The position numbers were made by a program, and so were the translations under genes. From assembly GCF_014467055.1 (NCBI RefSeq), contig NZ_CP060696.1, positions 2,108,001 through 2,172,000 of the forward strand: DNA of 64,000 nucleotides. The letters are read 5' to 3'. Positions 1-8,945 of this stretch are shown here, one piece after another. This stretch comes from Caproicibacterium amylolyticum. Its GTDB lineage: Bacteria > Bacillota > Clostridia > Oscillospirales > Acutalibacteraceae. Within the stretch, counting starts at the first letter, position 1, and every line of letters starts with the position of its first letter. The notes under the pieces were generated by a model. It ran no database searches. It had not been told where the DNA came from and saw nothing but the letters and a program-made list of their open reading frames with translations.

Positions 1-290
1 CGCATGGCTTTCTGTGCATAAGAAAAATCGCTCATACCGCTAAGAATCACAAAACGTGCATCGGAAATGTGCTCGTTTCGCACCTTTTGCAGCAGTTCCA
101 GCCCGTTCATTTCCGGCATGCGGATGTCGGCAATAATTAGGCTGACCGATTCCTGCTTTAAAAATTCCACTGCCTGCTTCCCGTTTTCCACTGTCCCGGC
201 AATACAGAAACCTTCTGCCTCCCAGTCTATCATGGCGCGCAGCCCCTGCAAAATAAACGGTTCGTCATCCACTAAAAGCACTCTCAGCAT
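1..290 (-). CDS. Response regulator, YesN-like, N-terminal part (truncated by window edge)
   Basis: This is the receiver domain of a two-component response regulator. Reading leftwards from the ATG at 290 the product begins MLRVLLVDDEPFILQGL, and the phospho-acceptor aspartate lies in the segment LIIADIRMPEMNG. The usual acidic pair (DD) and the LSGMSDFSYA motif near the window edge are typical of YesN/AraC-type regulators. The C-terminal DNA-binding domain is outside the window, so an AraC-type output domain is inferred from the partner kinase. The start overlaps the end of the upstream kinase gene by 7 bp, which indicates translational coupling. Such pairs commonly sense extracellular sugars; the signal here is unknown. 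Confidence 0.85.
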   Translation of the reverse strand, partial: MLRVLLVDDEPFILQGLRAMIDWEAEGFCIAGTVENGKQAVEFLKQESVSLIIADIRMPEMNGLELLQKVRNEHISDARFVILSGMSDFSYAQKAM

Positions 291-2146
291 TTGGGCGTAC
301 CTCCCTGCTTTTCCACCGTTTGCTCCGCCTGCTCTGAAAAGGACGGGTAGTTTCTTCTTCTGCCGCAGTCAATGGGCATATGTATCATCACCGTACAGCC
401 AACTCCTTCCTCACTTTGCACTTCAAAGCATGCACGGCCACCGCTGAATGCTTTCAGCCGGAAGCAGGCGTTTACAACGCCAACTCTGCCGCCGCTGCTC
501 AAACGCTGCATGCTTGCGTGCTCCATGCTGTCCTGCATGGAGCACAGCTTCTGTTGTGTCATGCCGACCCCCGTATCCTCCACTTCAATAACAACTTCTT
601 CGCCCGCACTTCTGACCTCAATAAAAATCCAGCCGGGGCCTGTCTTGCCCTCAATGCCGTGTACACAGGCATTTTCTGCAAAGGTCACAATCGTCAGTTT
701 TGGAATGTACAGCCCTGCGCACGCCGGATCCACCTTGATTTTATAAGAAAGCTGCTCACCAAACCGGTATTTTTGCAGCTGGAGGTACGCCTCAGCAAAC
801 TTGACTTCCTCTGCCACTGTTACAACATCTTGACTCCAATCTACCGATTGGCGCATCATTACGGAAAGCTTGCAAATCATTTCAGCCGTTTCGCCTTCAT
901 GCTTCAAAATGCTGCGCATACGAATGCTTTCCAGCGCGTTAAACAGGAAATGTGGATTAATCTGGCTTTGCAGCGCCAGCAGTTCTGCGTTTTGACGGGA
1001 AATATCCGCTTCCTGCTCTTTGAGTTTTCCTTTGTAAACCACCTGGATCAGTTCGTTGATACGGGTGGCCATTTGATTATAGTCCCGCATCAAATCGCCG
1101 ATTTCGTCCCGCCCGCGCACACTTTGGATGACCTCCAGATGGTCACCGCTTTTGTCGATACTGCCCAAATGGCGGCTCAGTTCCTCCAGCCGCTGTGTAA
1201 AGGAACGGTTAAAGAAATACATGAAGCCCAACGGAACAAATACACTGAAAGCCAGCACCACTAAAATCAGCAACAGATTATTCTGCAGCATAATTGCCAC
1301 ACTCGAGCTTTGCCGCAGTACATAGATATTCCAATTCTGTGTATAAAAGCTGACTGGCAGCGTATAACCGATTTTTTGTCGTACCTGCGGCTGCAGCTTT
1401 TCAAAATCCGCCACTGCAGAAGTATTGCCGCAGTTGGAATACAGAATTGTGTTACCGGAACAAACATAGACCGGGCAGGAATATTTCGCGTTGAGAATAG
1501 CATCCTCAATCACGCTGTAGTCGATGTTGAGCCGCATGATTTTTTCACGCCCGCCGTAATAGTTCAATTTACGCATGATTCCAATACAGCGCACCAGTCC
1601 GTTTGCGTAACCATCGTCCTTCTCCTGCGCACGGTAAGGGTAAACCACCATTTCCCGTCCGCTGTTCTGCAGGTACTGATACCACTCTGTACTGCGTACA
1701 GCATTCAGGCTGCCAAATTCACTGCCGCCCACAATGCTGTCATTGTCCGCGTAAATCTTCAGCAGTGCGTTGCGCCCAACCAGACTTACGTCAAAAATGG
1801 AGTTTTCCTTCAGTACCTGAAAGTTCTGAAAATAATCGTATGCAGAGGCATACTCTTTATTCAGAAAAGAATTGATTTTTTTATTCAGATAGTAGTCCTT
1901 GGTAATAAAAACTGCGTCCTCAATGGTTTTATTGATATTGTACTTGGCAGCCTGCGCAATATTGGCCATTTCATTTTCCTGTTTCCGAACTTCACTGTTC
2001 ATTAGGTTCATCAGAAACGCGCCGTTTAAAATGATTACAGGTATGATAATGCAAATAAAATATAAAAAGTACATTTTTTTCTTGATTGGAAAGCTGTCAA
2101 AAATTCTGCCCAAATAATCCGAAATGTTTTGCGGCCATGCTTTCAT
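284..2146 (-). CDS. Sensor histidine kinase, YesM-like
   Basis: A 620-residue membrane sensor kinase. A first membrane helix lies at about residues 24-46, an extracytoplasmic sensing region follows to about 285, and a second helix spans about 287-311. A HAMP linker (about 312-365) leads to a His_kinase domain with the phospho-acceptor H399 in INPHFLFNAL. The ATP-binding region holds the N-box FAENACVHGIEG and a G-box around DTGVGM. This is the standard YesM/LytS architecture. It overlaps the downstream response regulator start, so the two form one unit. Position beside a glycosidase suggests, but does not prove, control of polysaccharide use. Confidence 0.9.
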   Translation of the reverse strand: MKAWPQNISDYLGRIFDSFPIKKKMYFLYFICIIIPVIILNGAFLMNLMNSEVRKQENEMANIAQAAKYNINKTIEDAVFITKDYYLNKKINSFLNKEYASAYDYFQNFQVLKENSIFDVSLVGRNALLKIYADNDSIVGGSEFGSLNAVRSTEWYQYLQNSGREMVVYPYRAQEKDDGYANGLVRCIGIMRKLNYYGGREKIMRLNIDYSVIEDAILNAKYSCPVYVCSGNTILYSNCGNTSAVADFEKLQPQVRQKIGYTLPVSFYTQNWNIYVLRQSSSVAIMLQNNLLLILVVLAFSVFVPLGFMYFFNRSFTQRLEELSRHLGSIDKSGDHLEVIQSVRGRDEIGDLMRDYNQMATRINELIQVVYKGKLKEQEADISRQNAELLALQSQINPHFLFNALESIRMRSILKHEGETAEMICKLSVMMRQSVDWSQDVVTVAEEVKFAEAYLQLQKYRFGEQLSYKIKVDPACAGLYIPKLTIVTFAENACVHGIEGKTGPGWIFIEVRSAGEEVVIEVEDTGVGMTQQKLCSMQDSMEHASMQRLSSGGRVGVVNACFRLKAFSGGRACFEVQSEEGVGCTVMIHMPIDCGRRRNYPSFSEQAEQTVEKQGGTPKC

Positions 2147-2500
2147 TTTCGTACTTTCCCTTCTGTACCTTTTTGCAGTTTGATAAATTATATTAATATA
2201 ACAGTTATTCCATTGAATATTAGTACCATATTACTACAGCCACGATTAAAATTCAAACAAAATCTTCGTTTTTATAAAGCACACGGACTCCTATGCGGCT
2301 TTTACAAGCGCACACAAAAAGCACAAATGCACACGCAGGAATGACTCATACAAAATTCCGACATAATACAATTCTTATTTTTCGTAAATTCTCCTGTACA
2401 GTTTTTTGTTATACTTTCACTCTAATTTATAGTGTTTAATTCTTAACTACGCTACGATATACTTTTTTACAGAAGCAGAATCAAAAGGAGAATTTCAAAA
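2147..2500. promoter_or_regulatory. Divergent intergenic region between yesM-like and GH5 genes
   Basis: The region is 354 bp and AT-rich, without a convincing gene. A TATACT hexamer at 2410-2415 is the best -10 candidate for the rightward GH5 gene, but no good -35 stands 17 bp before it, so an activator may be needed. The GH5 ribosome site AAGGAG is at 2485-2490. I see no palindrome that would name a regulator. Confidence 0.35.
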
Positions 2501-3553
2501 ATGGCACTATTTGAACAATATCGAAACGGAATTAACCTTGGCGGGTGGCTTTCACAGTTCAGTGCAACCAGAAAACAGCACTTCGAAACCTTTATTCAGG
2601 AGCAGGACATCCGGCAGATTGCCCAGTGGGGTGCCGACCATGTGCGTCTTCCGGTGGACAGTAATGTTTTGGAAATGCAGTCAGCACCCTACGGAAGCAA
2701 TGAGGCAGGCCTTGCCTATGTTGACCGCTGTCTCCAGTGGTGTGAAAAATACCACTTAAGTGTATTGTTGGATCTGCACCATGTGCAAGGACATATTTAC
2801 GGAGAAATGGATAAGCCAGTCCCATTATTTACAGAGCCGACACTGCGTGCGCGTTTCCTGAAAATCTGGGCCAATCTCACGCAACGATATAAAGGTATTG
2901 GCAAAAATCTCGCTTTTGAATTACTGAATGAGATTTCGGATGCAAGCAGCTACCAGTGGAACCAACTGTGTGCAGATGCTGTAAAAAAAATCCATCAGAT
3001 TGACAGCCGCCGCATTATTTTAATTGGCAGCAATGAAGCAAACAGTATTTTCACGCTGAATCAGCTTGCGTTTTCTGATGAACCAAATTTGGTTTACAAC
3101 TTTCATTTTTATGATCCCATGCTTTTTACACACCAAAAAGCACATTTCAGTCAGGACTTGCGCGATTTTAACGCTACTGTACATTATCCAGGTGAAATGA
3201 AAGGCTTTCCAACCTACCTTGCTACGCACCGACAGTACATCAGCAAATTTTACCGTACCGCATGGGAGGAAACCAATGATAAAGCGCTAATGCAGAAATA
3301 CCTGACCAACGCTGAAAACTTCATCCGCTTCACGGGACGAGAGCTTTACTGCGGCGAATTCGGTGTCATCAAAGGTGCACCAGAGGAAGACGCTGTCCAG
3401 TGGATAACAGACTTGACCGCGTCACTGGACACGCTCCACATTGGACATGCGTACTGGTCCTACAAGGAAATGGATTTCGGCATTGTGGATGAATTCAGTC
3501 AAGTAGTCCGCCCTCAGATGCTAAAAGTGCTGTTTCCAAACAGTCGCGTATGA
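2501..3553 (+). CDS. Glycoside hydrolase family 5 protein (endoglucanase-like), cytoplasmic
   Basis: A 350-residue TIM-barrel glycosidase. It opens with the GH5 signature NGINLGGWLSQF, has the acid/base glutamate E144 in LAFELLNEIS, the HFYDP motif near 202-206, and the nucleophile E286 in LYCGEFGV. There is no signal peptide, so it should act inside the cell on imported oligosaccharides, hydrolysing beta-glucosidic or related links. The start is fixed by AAGGAG ten bases upstream. It stands alone with its own terminator at 3566-3608. The exact substrate (beta-glucan, mannan or xylan fragments) cannot be set from sequence; the neighbouring GH120 gene makes plant hemicellulose likely. Confidence 0.85.
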   Translation: MALFEQYRNGINLGGWLSQFSATRKQHFETFIQEQDIRQIAQWGADHVRLPVDSNVLEMQSAPYGSNEAGLAYVDRCLQWCEKYHLSVLLDLHHVQGHIYGEMDKPVPLFTEPTLRARFLKIWANLTQRYKGIGKNLAFELLNEISDASSYQWNQLCADAVKKIHQIDSRRIILIGSNEANSIFTLNQLAFSDEPNLVYNFHFYDPMLFTHQKAHFSQDLRDFNATVHYPGEMKGFPTYLATHRQYISKFYRTAWEETNDKALMQKYLTNAENFIRFTGRELYCGEFGVIKGAPEEDAVQWITDLTASLDTLHIGHAYWSYKEMDFGIVDEFSQVVRPQMLKVLFPNSRV

Positions 3554-3565
3554 TTTGTTGAAATA

Positions 3566-3608
3566 GGAAACGGACGAGGTCAGCTTTGCGCTTTCCCTGT
3601 CCGTTTTT
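3566..3608 (+). terminator. Rho-independent terminator of the GH5 gene
   Basis: AAACGGAC at 3568-3575 pairs with GTCCGTTT at 3599-3606, followed by T residues. The same ACGGAC stem core occurs in the terminators at 10239-10283 and 21823/22990. Confidence 0.75.
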
Positions 3609-3671
3609 TGCGGTACTTATATTTTGATTGCCATAGCAAGAGTTCCAATGACGACAACCAACGCAACAACT

Positions 3672-3724
3672 TTTATAAAAAGACCAGGCAAAGCCGGCTT
3701 AACGCCTGCTCTGCCCGGTCTTTA
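3672..3724 (-). terminator. Terminator of the GH120 beta-xylosidase gene
   Basis: On the minus strand AAAGACCGGGCAG pairs with the inverted arm CCTGGTCTTT, and a TTTTTAT tail follows. It lies 31 bp beyond the stop codon of the leftward xylosidase gene. Confidence 0.7.
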
Positions 3725-3754
3725 TGCTATAAAGAGCCACACATGTTATGAGAC

Positions 3755-5695
3755 TTATTTCCAGATTAAAATTCGATTCATGCCAGCTTTAATATTCTCC
3801 AACGGACCGACGGTCGGGTTGGACTTTCTGGCTTGTCCCAGATAATCCGTATCCAGTGCAATCGGCGTTCCATCCGGATTTTCGTAAGGTGCTTCTGTAA
3901 TACGCGGCATTCCCAGCTTTTCAGTAGTAATCACCTGAGTTGGGACTTTCAGCAGACCAGCATCCACTTTCCACTCCAGATAAGTGCCGTCATCCGCTGC
4001 CACAATCTTAATTTCCGGGTCTTCTGTACTGACAAACTTTTCCGCTTCATTCTGGAACGGCTGAGCACCCTTCAGGTAACCATTGTCATTGATATACACC
4101 GGCTGCTTCACCTTTATAAACTGCTCCAAGTCACCGTTGCCAAGCGCTGTGACCTTGTCTATATATTCCTCAAGGGAAGTCGGGTGTCCGTTGTAGCCAA
4201 CTGTGCCCTCAATGGACTGTTCAGAATAGATGGTATTTCCGCCGAGGAACACATTCTGATAAATACGGTCATCACCGCTGTACACGACGGTAGTACCTGC
4301 AACTTCTGTAGAATGTGCGAAGTGATATGGTGTGGAACGGTCAAGCACATCTTCCCGGCGCATTGTGCCGCAGCAGAGGTTGTGCAGATAGGCACCGCCC
4401 TGTGAAATATTATCAAAGTTGTAGGACGACGCAAAAATATTGTTGTCCACCACATAAGGGCCATGCGACACTTCAACCATCAGGTCGCGGTCATTGGCAT
4501 AGTACAGATTCTTGCTGACGCGGGTGCCCTGTGCCTGCCAGTCCAGCCAAGTACCCAGTGTGCAGTTGTGAATGTTGTTGTTGCAAATCTGCACATCAAT
4601 GGCGGCATGCAGCTTGATGCCCGCAATCTCATAGCCAAAGAACTCATGCTTTACCGCAATGTTGTAAATGTGGTTGTGAGAAATTTCACTGAACACACAG
4701 CCCATGTGGCCAACGATGCCGTTCTGCCCGCAGTCGTGAATCACGTTGTTGCGAATTACATGGGAACCGATTTTTTCTTTGCTCCAGCCAATCTGCCGTG
4801 CGCGGAAAACAGCCTCCATCTGATACTGATACCCAGGTTTGCGGTGTGTGCGGGTGCACAGGTTGTGGCCAGTGGATTCCTCTTTGCCAAGGCTGATGCC
4901 GCTGCACTTTGCATCATGAATTTCGTTATTCTCAATAATCCAGCCTTTGCTCCAGTTGGGGCCCAGAAGTCCGGGCTGGTCAGCTGTCGGCGGAGTCCAA
5001 GGGCAGGCAGCCTGCGCCATCTCAAAGCCGCGCACCGTAATATAGTTTCTGCCGGTTCTTTCCGGGTAGAAGCAGCATTTGCGCACATTGATTTCTGTCA
5101 ATTCCTCATTCGGGTTTTTCCCCTGGAAGTTGGCATAAATCACGGTCTTTTCGTGGTCACTCTCTGTGTACCACTGGTAAACTGTATCTTCCGGATGCGG
5201 CAGCGGTTCTGCGTGCTTTGTCCACGGCGGATTGTAACCCTCTGTACGCACAACCGGATTTTTCACTTCATCCAGTGTTTTGGCTTCATAAAAAGATTTA
5301 CCGTTCATGTAAACATCGCCGGTATGCAGGAAATTATCCGGAGGATAAATGAACCAGTCACCAATCAGCACTTCTTTATACGGATTGTAAGAGCCAAAGT
5401 AGCTGTTTGGCAGTTCTACTTTCCATACATTTCCCTCTACCAGTTCCCAGTTTGTAATCTGCTCGGAACCCTTAATGACAACTTTTTCACCTTCGGCTGC
5501 TTCATACACGATACGTGCAACGTTGCTGTGACCGCCATGCGCTGGTTTTACCCACTCGCGGTACACACCTTCATGCACGACCACCCGGTCACCTGCAAGC
5601 GCGACTTCCGCTGCTTTTGAAATCGTCAGAAACGGGTGCTCACTGGTGCCGTCTGCGTAATCACATCCATTTTTTGCTACATGATATTCTCTCAT
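3755..5695 (-). CDS. Beta-xylosidase, glycoside hydrolase family 120 (XylC-like)
   Basis: A 646-residue right-handed beta-helix enzyme that closely follows the GH120 beta-xylosidase XylC of Thermoanaerobacterium saccharolyticum, as I recall that protein. Shared runs include YHVAKNG at the start, VVHEGVYREWVKP, TADQPGLLGPNWSKGW and EVSHGPY. The two catalytic acids of the family correspond to D385 (in GTWLDWQAQG) and E408 (in LMVEVSHGP). It releases xylose from xylo-oligosaccharides. No signal peptide is present, so it is cytoplasmic. I place the start at the ATG preceded by AGGAGGT; a longer open frame upstream lacks a ribosome site. It is divergent from an AraC regulator at 5939, the probable controller. 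Confidence 0.9.
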   Translation of the reverse strand: MREYHVAKNGCDYADGTSEHPFLTISKAAEVALAGDRVVVHEGVYREWVKPAHGGHSNVARIVYEAAEGEKVVIKGSEQITNWELVEGNVWKVELPNSYFGSYNPYKEVLIGDWFIYPPDNFLHTGDVYMNGKSFYEAKTLDEVKNPVVRTEGYNPPWTKHAEPLPHPEDTVYQWYTESDHEKTVIYANFQGKNPNEELTEINVRKCCFYPERTGRNYITVRGFEMAQAACPWTPPTADQPGLLGPNWSKGWIIENNEIHDAKCSGISLGKEESTGHNLCTRTHRKPGYQYQMEAVFRARQIGWSKEKIGSHVIRNNVIHDCGQNGIVGHMGCVFSEISHNHIYNIAVKHEFFGYEIAGIKLHAAIDVQICNNNIHNCTLGTWLDWQAQGTRVSKNLYYANDRDLMVEVSHGPYVVDNNIFASSYNFDNISQGGAYLHNLCCGTMRREDVLDRSTPYHFAHSTEVAGTTVVYSGDDRIYQNVFLGGNTIYSEQSIEGTVGYNGHPTSLEEYIDKVTALGNGDLEQFIKVKQPVYINDNGYLKGAQPFQNEAEKFVSTEDPEIKIVAADDGTYLEWKVDAGLLKVPTQVITTEKLGMPRITEAPYENPDGTPIALDTDYLGQARKSNPTVGPLENIKAGMNRILIWK

Positions 5696-5938
5696 GCCAG
5701 TACCTCCTGTATATTGTTCACTGTAAAGTTTTGCTCTGCTTACAATATAGCAGACTGCGGCAGCACTTACTTTACAATTCTTGCGGTTTCTATTGCAATT
5801 ATTGCGCTGTTTTTCTGCAATATGCATTGTTTTTTTTACTCTGTTAACAATTTCTATTTCAATACTGCCAGAATTACGGTATGATAGAGAAAACAGGCGC
5901 CGCACTTTTTTGAACTTAATTCTGAGGAGGAATGTAAG

Positions 5939-6841
5939 ATGATTAAAAATCTTGACGGCATCTTTGAAACTGTTACTTTTCAGAAGAATATTGGAATTCT
6001 CATTCATCATATAACCAGCGATGAAAATTTTCCTGACCATTGGCATAACCCCATGGAAATCATTCATGTCACTGCAAATTGGTACAAGATCCTTGTCAAC
6101 GACAGGACCTACTTGCTGCAGCAGGGCGACATTGCGATTATCCGTCCCGGCACAATTCATGCTCTTTTTGCACCGGAAACGGGCAGCCGCACCATTTACC
6201 TGGCCGACCTCTCTCCCCTGAACCAGATTTCCAGCTTCGAAACGCTGCTGGCGCTTCTGCCGCCTGTGTCCATCATCGCCGACAAAACGGATCAGGAACT
6301 GCACAAAAAAGCCGACGCACTCCTTGCCTCGATTGAGGACGAGTACGCCGGCTCCGGTTCATTTTCGGAAGTTTTGATTTACAGCTCTCTGATGGAACTG
6401 CTGGGACTTTTGGGACGCAGTCAAATTTTAACGGATGCTTCGGCGGACACAGGCGGTACACAATCCTGCAAATACGCAGAACGCATGCTCTCCGTATGCA
6501 GCTATATCAATGACCACTGCACCGAAGAGTTAACTCTTTCCAAAGCTGCAGACCTAGCTGGTTTCAGCAAGTATCACTTTACACGGCTGTTCAAAGATTT
6601 TGCACACACTTCTTTTTACAAGTATCTCAACAAAAAGCGAATTTCGCATGCAGAGCAGCTGCTGATTAACCCGGACTATTCCATAACGGAGGTGGCACTG
6701 CACTCCGGTTTTTCCAGCCTGACCGCGTTTATTCGCATGTTTAAACAGCTGAAGGGCTGCACCCCGACGCAATTTCGCAAGCTCTATTCGCTCGACTGTA
6801 TGAACCGCGTCAGCGGTGAAAAAAGCACAGCGGATATTTGA
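5939..6841 (+). CDS. AraC-family regulator with cupin sensor domain
   Basis: A 300-residue regulator. The N-terminal half (about 1-150) is an AraC-type cupin, visible in FPDHWHNPMEIIHV and LLQQGDIAIIRPGTIHAL. The C-terminal 100 residues hold two helix-turn-helix units, LTLSKAADLAGFSKYHFTRLFK and ITEVALHSGFSSLTAFIRMFK, with the family ending KGCTPTQFRKL. It is transcribed away from the GH120 gene across a 243-bp shared promoter region, so it probably activates the xylosidase in response to a xylose-type sugar. The GAGGAGG ribosome site sits just before the start. Its stop is only 4 bp from the stop of the convergent dxs gene. Confidence 0.88.
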   Translation: MIKNLDGIFETVTFQKNIGILIHHITSDENFPDHWHNPMEIIHVTANWYKILVNDRTYLLQQGDIAIIRPGTIHALFAPETGSRTIYLADLSPLNQISSFETLLALLPPVSIIADKTDQELHKKADALLASIEDEYAGSGSFSEVLIYSSLMELLGLLGRSQILTDASADTGGTQSCKYAERMLSVCSYINDHCTEELTLSKAADLAGFSKYHFTRLFKDFAHTSFYKYLNKKRISHAEQLLINPDYSITEVALHSGFSSLTAFIRMFKQLKGCTPTQFRKLYSLDCMNRVSGEKSTADI

Positions 6842-6845
6842 CGGT

Positions 6846-8603
6846 TCAATCGATTTCTGCCAGAATTGTTTTAACAATCTGTTCCACGGTAATACCATTT
6901 TCTTTCAGCAGTTCATCGGGAACGTATCTGTCCGGAAAACTCTTCTTAAAGCCAAAGTTTTTCACTTTCATATCTGCTAAACCATAATAACTTGCTATCT
7001 TTTCACCAAATCCGCCCTCCAGAATGCCATCCTCCAGCGTGACCACCATGCGGTGATTTGCCTTCAGGCTGTCCAGCAGGTCTGTATCCAAACCGGTTAT
7101 GAATTTCGGATTGATGAGTGTTACCTTAATGTGATGTTCTTTTTCAAGAATATCCGCTGCCTTTTTGCCCAGTTCGTAAAAATCACCGAGTGCAAGGATG
7201 GCTGCATCCTGCCCTTTTCTTGTTACCTGATACTTGTTCAGTTGGGAGTAATCCGTAGTGTCCGCAGTGCCGCTCTCCCGAACACCTGTAGCAGGCACAC
7301 GGATTGCCACCGGGTGCTCCTGCTGTGCAATGCCCCACTCCAGCATGGCGAAGTATTCTTCCTTACTGGTCGGCGCAAGGTACACCAGATTGGGAATATT
7401 GCTGATCATAGCAATGTCATAGATACCAAGATGTGTAATATCCGTCATACCATAAGCAGAAGCCGCAAACACCAGAAGCACAGCAGGATTGTTGTTGATG
7501 CACAGGTCCTGTGAAAGTTGGTCGTAAGTCCGCTGCAGGAATGTGCCATATACACCGTACACCGGTTTGCCGCCGTCTGCCGCCATACCGGAAGCAAGTG
7601 CAACCGCATGTTCCTCTGCAATGCCAACATCAATGAACTGGCTCCCGGCCTCTTTTCGTCTTGCCTGATTAAAGCCAAACACGCCCGGTGTTCCGGAAGT
7701 AATCGCCGCAACCGTGGAATCCTGCTTCATTTTTTCAAGCAGATATTCCGCTGTCAAATCCTCATAGGATGGCCCGCTGAATGAGAATTTTGGTTTTCCG
7801 GTGGCAAGTTCAAACGGCATACCCCAATGCCAGCTTTCCTTGTCCATTTCTGCCGGGGCAAAGCCTTTTCCCTTGGTTGTGTGAATGTGCACGACTACCG
7901 GCTTCTCACTGTTCTGCACAGCCTGAAATGTTTCCACCAGTTTTTGAATATCGTGTCCATCGTCAAGGTAGCAGTACTCCAGCCCCATTGCCTTAAAGAA
8001 GTTGCACGCACAGGTGCCGTTTGATTCACGCAGTTCCTTCAGGTTCTGGTACAGGCCGCCGTGGTTTTCCGCAATGGACATGCCATTATCATTTACGATG
8101 ATAATCATATTTGTCCCGGCTTCGGCGGCATTGTTCAGTCCTTCATATGCTTCTCCGCCGCTGAGGGAACCGTCGCCAATCAGCGCAATCACATTGTAGC
8201 GTTCCCCTTTTAAATCTCTGACCTTTGCCAAACCGCAGGCCAGACTGATGGAAGTGGAAGTGTGCCCAATTTCAAAGCAGTCGTGCTGGCTTTCATGTGG
8301 GTTGGTAAAACCAGAAACATCATCATACTCCGCAGGATTTAGGAAGGCTTCTTTGCGGCCGGTCAGCATTTTATGCGTATAGCTTTGGTGAGATACATCA
8401 TAAACAATTTTATCGGTTGGCGAATGAAAGACATAATGCAGCGCCACAGTCATCTCGACCATGCCGAGGTTCGGCCCAATATGGCCGCCGTGCTCACTCA
8501 GCTTTTTCAGCAGGGTTTTCCGAATTTCTCCGCTAAGTGTTTGCAGCTGCTCAAAAGACAGCTTTTTTACATCTGCAGGTGAATTTATTTTTTCCAAAAA
8601 CAT
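6846..8603 (-). CDS. dxs: 1-deoxy-D-xylulose-5-phosphate synthase, short form
   Basis: A thiamine-diphosphate enzyme of 585 residues that condenses pyruvate and glyceraldehyde 3-phosphate to DXP for isoprenoid and cofactor synthesis. The TPP motif is GDGSLSGGEAYEGLNNA (from residue 143), the conserved histidine segment is GGHIGPNLG (40-47), and the transketolase central domain carries DVGIAEEHAVALASGMA. It is about 35 residues shorter than the usual bacterial enzyme, as in several clostridial variants. The start follows AAGGAGGAC. It stands alone and has an unusual MerR-type promoter (8630-8660), which would be odd for a housekeeping gene and suggests a second, regulated DXS. A related transketolase activity cannot be fully excluded. 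Confidence 0.85.
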   Translation of the reverse strand: MFLEKINSPADVKKLSFEQLQTLSGEIRKTLLKKLSEHGGHIGPNLGMVEMTVALHYVFHSPTDKIVYDVSHQSYTHKMLTGRKEAFLNPAEYDDVSGFTNPHESQHDCFEIGHTSTSISLACGLAKVRDLKGERYNVIALIGDGSLSGGEAYEGLNNAAEAGTNMIIIVNDNGMSIAENHGGLYQNLKELRESNGTCACNFFKAMGLEYCYLDDGHDIQKLVETFQAVQNSEKPVVVHIHTTKGKGFAPAEMDKESWHWGMPFELATGKPKFSFSGPSYEDLTAEYLLEKMKQDSTVAAITSGTPGVFGFNQARRKEAGSQFIDVGIAEEHAVALASGMAADGGKPVYGVYGTFLQRTYDQLSQDLCINNNPAVLLVFAASAYGMTDITHLGIYDIAMISNIPNLVYLAPTSKEEYFAMLEWGIAQQEHPVAIRVPATGVRESGTADTTDYSQLNKYQVTRKGQDAAILALGDFYELGKKAADILEKEHHIKVTLINPKFITGLDTDLLDSLKANHRMVVTLEDGILEGGFGEKIASYYGLADMKVKNFGFKKSFPDRYVPDELLKENGITVEQIVKTILAEID

Positions 8604-8629
8604 ATTTACAGTCCTCCTTGTTTGTTATA

Positions 8630-8660
8630 AGCATACAATCTGGAGTCCACTCCAAGTCAA
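8630..8660 (-). promoter_or_regulatory. MerR-type promoter and operator of dxs
   Basis: On the minus strand, -35 TTGACT (8660-8655) and -10 TATGCT (8635-8630) are separated by 19 bp. The spacer contains the perfect palindrome TGGAGTGGACTCCA (8641-8654). An over-long spacer filled by an inverted repeat is the hallmark of promoters twisted open by MerR-family activators. No merR gene is in the window. Confidence 0.6.
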
Positions 8661-8716
8661 GAGAAAATTTAAGCACTTTTTAAATAAAATTATACATCCG
8701 GCAAAAACATGGTAAA

Positions 8717-8945
8717 AAGCTTTGCCGTTACAAAACTCTGTTACCGCAAAGCTTGCTTTTTAGATTTCGTTTTGCTATGCTTGATGGAACAGAAAGTATT
8801 AGGAAAGAGTTGATTAGATGAGGCTTGCCATTGTATTTGCTCCATGCAAAGCGACACAGGATAGAATTCGCATGGAGTAACCGTCAATCTATCCGGTAGC
8901 TTTGCATCACCTGCAATCCATTAAAATTTGAAGGAGCAAAGTTAC
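8717..8945 (+). promoter_or_regulatory. Structured leader upstream of the ceramidase-like gene
   Basis: The 229 bases before the gene carry four mutually complementary segments: AAGCTTTGC (8717), GCAAAGCTT (8746), ATGCAAAGC (about 8844) and GCTTTGCAT (about 8900). The first pair forms a terminator-like hairpin with a T-run ending near 8762. The second pair encloses GGATAG/CTATCC and closes a hairpin that ends 23 bases before AAGGAG. Because the arms are interchangeable, alternative folds are possible. No known riboswitch class was recognised. The role is inference. Confidence 0.35.
8818..8880 (+). CDS. Possible 20-residue leader peptide
   Basis: An ATG at 8818, 10 bases after AGGAAAG, opens a frame of 20 codons ending in TAA at 8878-8880, inside the structured leader. 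The peptide begins MRLAIVFAPCKATQ. There is no run of one amino acid of the kind seen in classical attenuation peptides. It could be chance; only its position between two hairpins makes it worth listing. Confidence 0.2.
   Translation: MRLAIVFAPCKATQDRIRME

Noticed and set aside
380..1264. Long plus-strand frame opposite the sensor kinase
   Set aside because: It is the antisense shadow of the kinase gene, with no ribosome site or recognisable protein features.
4463..5620. 385-codon plus-strand frame within the beta-xylosidase gene
   Set aside because: The opposite strand encodes a clear GH120 enzyme over the whole span; the frame results from its codon bias.
5696..6304. N-terminal extension of the xylosidase frame
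   Set aside because: The extension overlaps the AraC gene and contains no domain; an excellent ribosome site marks the inner ATG at 5695.
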